A DNA stretch of 64,000 bases, from the NCBI RefSeq assembly GCF_029867415.1, contig NC_081185.1:83392679-83456678 (forward strand). The letters are read 5' to 3'. Shown piece by piece: positions 56,816 to 64,000 of the stretch; position 1 is the first letter of the stretch, and each line of letters begins with the position of its first letter. A model generated the notes under the pieces. The model made no database searches. It saw only the letters and a list, made by a program, of their open reading frames with translations, and was not told the DNA's origin. This DNA comes from Vicia villosa. Taxonomy: Eukaryota > Streptophyta > Magnoliopsida > Fabales > Fabaceae. The position numbers and the translations under genes were made by a program.

Positions 56816-57208
56816 CCAGGTGGTGGTGGGGTAATAAAAGACGGACTGTCATATGGATACTGAGAGGAGAGTAGTGGCAGAAAACCCTGAGTACTGGCCA
56901 TGGACATACGATTAACCTGACTCCGCGGGGGAGGACACGTGGCCAACTGAGGTGACTGACATACTACTAATCGTGGGCGTTGGTGCTTCTTCTTACCACT
57001 ATCATCAGCTACACCCTTACCTTTATTAAGTCGGGGTGGCATTTTACCTATTTATAGAGATTACACAATTAATATAAATATATTCAGCAAATGGTTCACT
57101 AAGTAAAATTATAAAAATATAATCTCAACAACTGGTTGTCATTAACACATTCAATACATAGTTCATTAAGTGAAATTATAAAAATACATTTTCAACAACA
57201 CATATTCA

Positions 57209-60200
57209 TTATTCTAAATCTTCGTGCTCGTCATCCACATCATTCTCATCATTTGATGTGATATTGTCCTCAGATGCAATATCTTCATGCTCTTCATCCA
57301 ATATAGACGAATCAACTAGATGCCCCTCAACCATTGTATCAGACAAACTTGTAGTTTGTTCATCTGCAACCACATCATTAATTTGTTCCACTTCATCAAC
57401 TTGGAAAGCAAGATCTTCTTCCACTAGATCGTCAGATTCAATATGACCCATTGGTTTTGTTTTTATGACAACACACCACCCTCGTTTACGTGGCACAAAT
57501 GAAGGATAAGGAACATAGTAAACTTGCCTAACAATATGTGACATTATGAAAGGGTCATACTCTTTGTACCTCCGGTCCATTTGAATCTCAACAGTACCAT
57601 ATATCCTATCTATTTTTGTGCCTCTAGTTGGATCATACAATTCACAATAAAACAAGACAACTTTATTTTCCGAGTCCAAGTAAGTGTACACCAACTCATA
57701 GATATGTTTGACAAAACCATAGAAGTCATCTTCACCACCATCTGTAACTCCTTTCACAAAAACACCACTGTTTATGGTCTTTTTCCCTTCAGTCCATGTA
57801 TGAGTGTGAAATTTATATCCATTCACGAAGTATGTGTGCCATTCATTTGCGCTTTGAATAGGGCCTTGAGACAAGTTTCTCAAATGGAGTATTTCGGGAG
57901 TCGGTGCAACAATGCTATACATTCTCTCCTTAAACCATGCTGGGAATTGAGCATGGATGACACCAGATGTTGATTGTACACCGGTAGTATGAAAATAGGT
58001 GTTGTTGAATTCCCTAAAAAGAAACACATTATAAGTTTCAGAGTAATGAGTTTTATGATTGTAAAGAAAATTAAAAGTTAGGGGTATGTATACTTACTCA
58101 AGAAATGGTATAACTTCAACGCAGTTGATCAAGACATGAACATGGGCAGATTGCATTTCTCGATGCAAGTAATGTGCACATATCGATCCTTCAACTCTAG
58201 CCTTATTTTTCACTGATCGCTTTGAATCATCCATGAACCTTTCAAACGGATACATCCACCTATATTGAACAGGTCCTCCAAGATAAGCTTCATAGGCGAG
58301 ATGCACAGGTAAATGTTCCATGGAGTCAAAAAAACCAGGCGGAAATACTTGTTCCAACTTGCATAGAATGACTGGAATATTTCGATCCAACTTAATGACG
58401 TCATCTACTTTTAAAGCTGAAGCACAAATATCTCTGAAAAATTGACTAATTTCAGTCAGTGGATTAAGCACATGTTTAGGTAGAGAACCAAATGCAATTG
58501 GTAGCAATTGTTCCATAAAAACATGGCAATCATGACTTTTCATACCATGCAACCTCCCAGTGTTGGCGTCAGCACACCTTGATAAATTTGAAGAATAGCC
58601 GTCGGGCATTCTCAATTCTTTTAACCATCGACAAACCGCTTTACCTTCTTGGGAGGTCAGACTGAAACAAGTCTTCGGTTTCAATAATTTCCCATTTGGT
58701 TGAGGCTTCAACTCCAACTCTTTTCGATTGCACCATTTTTCCATGTCATGTCTAGCCTTCTCATTATCTTTCGTCTTGTCTTTAACATCCATCACAGTGT
58801 TAAATACATTATCAAAAAAATTCTTCTCAATATGCATAACATCTAGATTATGGCGCAACAAATTATCTTTCCAATATGGAAGATCCCAAAATATACTTCT
58901 CTTTGTCCAATTGTGATCGACCCCATATCCTTCAATTCTACATGCCTTTCCAGTATCTGTAATTTTTGGTAGCCCACAAACTTTGTCCCATACAGCACCT
59001 GGTGACAATCGGGGCGGAGGCATATCTGTTACCTGTTTGTCTTTTATGAAATTTGTCTTGTTCTTTCTATACGGATGATTTTTTGGTAGAAATCTGCGGT
59101 GACAGTCAAACCACGAGCTTTTCCCCCCTTTATCCAACGTAAACGCCTTCGTCTCTTTCATAGAATGCGGGCAACCCATTCTGCCATGTGTACCCCAACC
59201 AGACAACATGCCATATGCTGGAAAGTCGTTGATGGTCCACATCAAGGCAGCTCGCATAGTAAAATTTTGTTTACGTGATATATCATAAGTCCATTCTCCA
59301 CCAATCCACAACCTCTTCAAATCATCAATTAAAGGTTGTAAATACACATCAATTCCGGCTTTTGGACTCGAAGGTCCTGGAATGACGCACGTCAAAAACA
59401 TATATGGTTTTGTCATGCACATCTCGGGAGGAAGGTTGTAAGGGGTTACAATAACTGGCCAACAAGAATACGCACTTCCCGACGCTTGAACATAAGGAGC
59501 AAAACCATCTGAGCATAATCCAAGCCTGACATTTCTAGGTTCTGCGGCAAAATCAGGATGTATTCGATCAAAGTGTTTCCATGCCTCGCCATCAGATGGA
59601 TGCCGCATAGTGTCTGGACTTGTTTTGTTTGTATGATGCCATGTCATCTGACTTGCACTGTGCATTGAAGCAAACATTCTTTTTAACCTTGGAATTATCG
59701 GAAGATAAAACATGGACTTTTCTGCTACACGGTCTTGATTAGTGTTAATGGCTCTACTGCGAACTTTATATCTTGGACTCATACAAAATTTGCATTCCTC
59801 CAACAATCCATCTTGAGTACCAAACTCATTGTCATAAAACAACATACAACCATTAATGCAACAATCAATCTTTCTTACTCTTAAGCCCAACTTCGACACC
59901 AACTTCTTTGCTTCATAAAATGTTGTAGGTAATTTGTCTTTCATTTCAGTTGAGTCCAACATCATTTTTACAAAGAATTCCAAACACTGATCAGGAACAT
60001 TCCAATTTGACTTGGCAGCCAATAATCTCACACACATTGATAACTTGGAGTCAGACGAACCGTCAAACAACGGCGTATTCATCTCATTCAACAATTGATA
60101 AAATCTCTGCGCTTCTTCGTTCGGCATCTCTTCCCCATCACAATCTTCAGGTTGATCATAGGTCACATTCACACCAAAAGCATCCTCAACCATGTCACCG

Positions 60201-60619
60201 ATCTGATTAAAGTTTTCCTCATATTCAATAGGCGGTCTTTCCTCATATTCCATTGACGGACGACTACTTGAAGCATGCTTACTGCTAGTGTCTGGTACGT
60301 TACTCGGCAATTTTTCACCATTATACGTCCAGACCCAATAATTTTCCATGAAACCCCTTCTATACAAATGCCTGACCACTTCATCTGGGTCACTAATTAT
60401 AGGTCTACATTCACATTTAAGACAGGGACACCTAACTCCTCCTTCGCTTCGACAATATTCTTGAGCAAACGCCCACGTGATAAACCCGTTAACTCCTTCT
60501 ATAAAATTGGGTTTAAGTGCACGTCTTCCTGGTTCCACTCTATCGTACATCCAACTACGATAATACAAATAATATTCCATACTGCACATATATCCAATCA
60601 TTCTCTTTTTTAGTAACAA
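57209..60619 (-). CDS. TNP2-type CACTA transposase
   Basis: Two exons: 60619-58098 and 58013-57209, joined over an 84-bp GT-AG intron. The first frame has 841 codons; the family start is probably at WMYDRVEPGRR-adjacent Met rather than the first Met. The order matches plant TNP2 proteins: transposase-associated domain (RALKPNFIEGVNGFITWA, RCPCLKC, HLYRRGFMENYWVW); TNP2 core (CCINGCMLFYDNE, ECKFC, MTWHHTNKTSPDTMRHPSDG, LGLCSDGFAPYVQASG, WPVIVTPYNLPPEMC, GCPHSM, LDVMHIEKNFFDN); DUF4218-like end (LPVHLAYEAYLGGPVQYRWM). Exon 2 supplies the DUF4216-like domain (VVLFYCELYDPTRG, YVPYPSF) and an acidic tail. The protein cuts and joins the CACTA ends in the nucleus. No stop or frameshift is seen. In En/Spm the two proteins come from one transcript by splicing, and the close tandem layout fits this. 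Confidence 0.9.
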
Positions 60620-62191
60620 TAATTAAACATTTACTTATATCAACTATAAATAAATAATTAAACACTTACCAACTATAAGTAAATAATTAAATATTTACTT
60701 ATATCAACTATAAACAAAATATTATTATATATATTATTTTTTAAAACAAAATAATATACTTCACACTATAATAAATATTTTTAAAACAAAATAATATATT
60801 ATTTTTTAATAACTATGTAGTAACCTTCTTTTAAAATGTTGTTTAAAAAATACTAATTCACACTATTTTGTTTTTAACAAACTTATTGTTCCTTTTAAGA
60901 AATATAAAATATAATTTTACTCCATTGTATTTTATTTTAAATATATACCTAATATATTTCATTTCTAATAACATTTCATTTCTATTTTGTTCATCAATTT
61001 TTATGATCTATAATCATCAAAATTCAATTATACCAAATATACAAATTTATTATACCTAATATATTTTATCAATTTTTCATCATTTCTAATCATCAAATTA
61101 AATTCAATATTCAATCTATTTTGACAATCTACTTTCAACTCTAATCATCAATTTTTTTACTCTAACTTACAATCTAATTTCCAACTCTAATTTTTTACAA
61201 ACCTAATTTACTACAAAACTAACATTCATCAATTTTAAACTTCAATCTAATTTTCTACAAACCTAATTTTCTACAATCTAATTCATCAATAAAAAAAACC
61301 TAAAAAAAATAAAATGTCAAATATTACACCTAAAAAAAATTATAACACAAACAAATCATTTATAACACAAAACTAACATTTACAAAACTAACATTTATAA
61401 AATGTCAAATATTACACCTAAATAAAATGTCAAATATTACCTCAATCTTCAAATGTCTTCTTGAAATGCTCCTCCAATCACAAATATTACACCTAAAAAA
61501 AATTATAACACAAACAAATCATTTATACAAATTAAAACGAAAATAATAAATAAAATACAGAAGAGTAAAAATAAATTGATACATGCCTTGAATATTTTGC
61601 AATTGAAATGAAATTTGAGAGAATGTGTGAAGAAAAATTTGGGAGAAAATGGGGAAGAAGAGAGGAAGAAGAAATGGGGAAAGAAAAAGAAAGGGGGAAA
61701 GAAGAAGAAAATAGGGTTCTGGAACGAAGGGAGAGGGAGAAGCGTTTTGGGAAAAGGTATTAAGAGTTTAGCGACGTGATTTTCACATCGCCACGTTGCG
61801 AAATGAAAATCACGTCGCAACAAATGAAGATTCCCAACCCACGTGCTCCTTGTCAGTCAACTCTGGCATTAAAGTTTTTTGGTTTTTGTAAAAATTAGTT
61901 GCGACGTGATTTACACGTCACAACTGAATTTTGAAAAATTCAAACTTCCCCCCCTGTGCATTTCTGACTCCAATTGTTTTTTATTTTATTTTTTTTAGTT
62001 GCGACGTGATTTACACGTCACAACATTTTTTTTTTAATTTTTCTGACTCCCCCCCTTGATTAACGTTACTTTTTATTTTTAAATTATATAAACATGTTGC
62101 GACGTGATTTTCACGTCACAACTGCTTTATTTTACACACGTGAAAATCACGTCACTATTTCACGTGGCTAGGAGGCAATTTTCTTGTAGTG
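60620..62191 (-). promoter_or_regulatory. 5' flank, sub-terminal repeats and right terminus of the TNP2 CACTA element
   Basis: 60620-61500 is AT-rich without genes. 61560-61760 is purine-rich on the plus strand, so C/T-rich on the coding strand, and would form the transcript leader. 61770-62191 holds repeated gcgacgtgatttacacgtca-type inverted motifs up to the CACTA terminus. The promoter is inferred to lie here because both genes read away from this end. Confidence 0.6.
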
Positions 62192-62194
62192 TTA

Positions 62195-63700
62195 ATACTA
62201 ACAATTTTTTTTGGATGCGGCTTCTCACTTCCTTTATTGTAAAAAAGAAGAGAGTAACTTTTATTTTCTTGGTATTCCTATAGGTTTCAATCTTAGAAAG
62301 GAAGCTACTTGGAATCTTCTTGTGCTCAAGATGAAGAATCGGTTGGAAGGGTGGACGAATCGATTCTTGAATTTGGGAGGTAGAATTACTCTTTTGAAGT
62401 CCGTTCTTAGTTCGTTAACCATTTTCACTGTGTCTTTTAACAAGATGCCGAGGAAAGTGGTGAAAAAATTTACTAACATTCAAACTAGGTTCTTATGGGG
62501 AGGTGTGGAGGAAAAGAAGAGAATTCATTGGTTGAAGTGGGATGATGTCAACTTGTCTTTTGAGAAAAGAGGGTTAGGAGTAAAGAATATTTCTTTGTTT
62601 AATTTGGCTCTTCTCAAAAAGTGGAGGTGGATAATTCTTCAAGGTCAAAATGCTTTGTGGTATAATATTTTGAAACGTGTTATGGAGATTTATCTTCTAA
62701 CGTGTTTTGTGTTGAAAGAGATTTTAAAGTTTCCTCCTCTTTTTCGTTTTGGTGGAAGGATATTTTAAAGGTTGGTTCTTCATCTTTAAATGATCCTATT
62801 ATTGAATGTAGTAAATTTTCCATCCATAATGGCTTTAATACTCCATTTTGGGAATCTATTTGGTTGGAAGGTGGTTTATCTTTGAAAGTGGAATTTCCGG
62901 AGTTATTCAAGGAGTCTTGTTTGAAGAAGGTTTCGGTGGCAGGGATGGGTGGTTAAGGTGTGTGGCAATGCGGCCAATTCGGTTTATCCGAGGCTTGCTT
63001 GGAAGATCCCGTTATCCAGGAAAATTTCGGTCTTTTGAAGGGGCTGGTGGAAGACTATGATTGGTGGCGGAAGGTAAGGATCATGTGGTTTGGCATGAAA
63101 ATTCTGATTTGGAATTTTCGGTTGCATCTTGCTATGCTTTTTATGAGAGATTTTGTATTCCTCACGATCCTCCAAATAAGTTTGACGAAGGTTTTGGGCT
63201 TTTATGGAAAATGGAAGTGCCTTTTAAAATCAAGGAATTTGGGTGGAGACTTCTTCATGATAGGCTTCCAACTAAGAATCTCTTGTTGCTTAGAGGTATT
63301 TCTTTATCCTTAGATAATTTAAATTGCATTTTGTGTGGTAGTTGTTTGGAAAATAGTAAGCATTTCTTTTTTAGTTGTCGGGTGGTGAAGAAGGTGTGGA
63401 GTGAGATTGCTTTTTGGGTTGGTAAAGGGGATTGTTTTGAGGATGGAAGAGTGTTTGTCAAACTTTATGGTGTGACACTATTTCTCCTGTCGTAATAAGG
63501 TGAATGATAGGAAAACAGGTGTTGTGTGGCTTGCTACTATTTTGACCCTTGCTAAGGAATGGAGTGTGTTTTCAGAAGGATAAGTGGAACATTAGCAATA
63601 CCGTATGACACATCAAGGTTGTTAGTTTGGAAGTGGTCTTTTTGCGGAAAAATTACTTACCCCAATTACTTCTTTTACGAGTTTTGTAAGAAACCAATGT
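62195..63700 (+). pseudogene. LINE (L1-type) reverse transcriptase C-terminal region, degenerate
   Basis: Continues the fragment at 53646. 62211-62690 encodes FYFLGIPIGFNLRKEATW, GGRITLLKSVLSSLTIF, MPRKVVKKFTNIQTRFLWGG and KKRIHWLKWDDVNLSFEKRG, the classic end of the plant LINE RT ORF. After frame changes near 62690, 62950 and 63060, 63061-63495 encodes the zinc-binding (zf-RVT-type) domain: FKIKEFGWRLLHDRLPTKNL and CILCGSCLENSKHFFFSCRV. Translation-like similarity goes on to about 63700. In life the protein nicks DNA and copies LINE RNA at the target. The three frameshifts and the CACTA insertion make it non-functional. Confidence 0.88.
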
Positions 63701-64000
63701 CTTTTCTCTCGTAATTATAATTGGTATGTAATTTTTTTTTGTCGGGATTTTCCATTTCTTCGTATAATCGGATTGAAGAACCCTTCGTATAATTGTGTTA
63801 AAATCTTTCTTGATGTATTTTTAGCAGAGTCCCATTCTATTCATATTCAAAAAACCAAAAAGGATATAATATAGTTAGGAGAGACCTTAAATAAGTATTC
63901 TTTTGTTCCCATACTCCAATACTTGTTCAAGGATTTATTTATGGGACAACTTCTCTACCCATCACAAAAAGTTGGGTTGTGTACCTCCAACCAATCACAT
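63701..64000. other. Non-coding end of the window with a repeat copy
   Basis: No gene. From about 63948 the sequence repeats 45207-45270 (acaacttctctacccatcac, then accaatcaca). The repeat runs off the window. Confidence 0.6.

Larger units (their letters stand above)
54389..57042 (-). pseudogene. Ptta/En/Spm-type (TNPA-like) transposase gene with one nonsense codon
   Basis: Five exons on the minus strand with GT-AG borders: 57042-56390, 56298-56172, 56081-55791, 55709-55608, 54922-54389. Exon 1 starts MPPRLNKGKGVADDSGKKKH and encodes a Pro/Gln-rich tandem repeat (PPSFQQTQM units) and an acidic stretch. Exons 2-5 (FTPSRTAAKVISYIIQQNY, ARRLSDMLRRVRKRWELHG, RASEKGGCLNAVGSISTAEH, VDFYLWSKVIGGKGPNGCFF) match the plant Ptta/En/Spm transposase family. 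The end is a Glu/Met/Arg-rich coiled coil. TNPA-type proteins bind the sub-terminal repeats and work with the TNP2 protein. A TAG at 56608-56610 replaces a Gln codon in one repeat copy; the frame is otherwise open. The gene lies 166 bp downstream of the TNP2 gene on the same strand. Confidence 0.82.
53733..62191 (-). mobile_element. Complete CACTA (En/Spm) transposon with both transposase genes
   Basis: The left end is CACTACAAAAAAAGCC (53733) and the right end reads CACTACAAGAAAATTGCC on the minus strand from 62191. It is flanked by identical TTA triplets (53730-53732 and 62192-62194), the 3-bp target duplication of this superfamily. Length is 8459 bp. Both ends carry ACGTGATTTTCACGT-type sub-terminal inverted repeats. 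Coding, on the minus strand: a TNP2-type transposase (60619-57209) and a Ptta/En/Spm-type gene (57042-54389). This looks like a potentially autonomous or recently autonomous copy; the one visible lesion is a TAG in the second gene. It sits in a LINE fragment. Confidence 0.93.

Noticed and set aside
61503..61823. 106-codon minus-strand frame with Phe/Pro runs
   Set aside because: It translates a pyrimidine-rich leader between the sub-terminal repeats and the TNP2 gene; low complexity and no domain.

Overview
The window is plant nuclear DNA made almost entirely of nested and broken transposable elements. I see no intact host gene. Long Ogre/Tat-type gypsy LTRs, an Athila-lineage element close to Cyclops, and a large SIRE/Maximus-type copia element with an extra 3' ORF together suggest a large-genome legume of the pea/vetch/lentil tribe (Fabeae). 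The species is an inference from these families; nothing in the sequence names it.

Regions from left to right. 1-4257: non-coding sequence, then the LTR end, leader and first codons of gag of an Ogre-type element (A). 4258-15148: an Athila/Cyclops-like gypsy element with a complete 5' LTR, tRNA-Asp-type PBS, gag-pol broken by one stop and one frameshift, an ATHILA ORF-1-like gene, and a truncated 3' LTR. 15149-21385: an Ogre-type 3' region with tandem repeats, an 1845-bp LTR that has a polypurine tract on its left and a PBS on its right, then leader, ORF1 and the start of gag (B). 21386-39090: a minus-strand Maximus/SIRE-like copia element inserted in B. It holds gag, a decayed pol and an intact 807-codon 3' ORF, and is itself split inside RNase H by a non-coding LTR element (26630-33984, 1545-bp LTRs, TSD aacat). 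39091-45040: a minus-strand Ogre/Tat-type LTR of about 5.95 kb with no internal region and no matching TSD.

45041-64000 is dominated by class II elements and gene debris. It holds a phosphoglycerate kinase relic, an IST1-like exon relic split by a CACTA element (48890-53155) that carries a spliced Ulp1-like protease gene instead of a transposase, and a LINE reverse transcriptase relic split by a second CACTA element (53733-62191). The second element has matching TTA duplications and encodes both a TNP2-type and a Ptta/En/Spm (TNPA-type) transposase on the minus strand.

The insertion order can be read from the nesting. LTR differences counted by eye fit it: about 1.9% for the host copia element and about 1.2% for the element inside it. 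The coding sequences are mobilisation machinery (capsid, protease, reverse transcriptase/RNase H, integrase, transposases). The less expected items are the Ulp1-bearing CACTA element with an Asn at the usual catalytic Asp, the LTR shared by two Ogre bodies, the non-coding LTR element, palindrome-rich LTRs, and tRNA-like motifs in Ogre-type LTR sequence.
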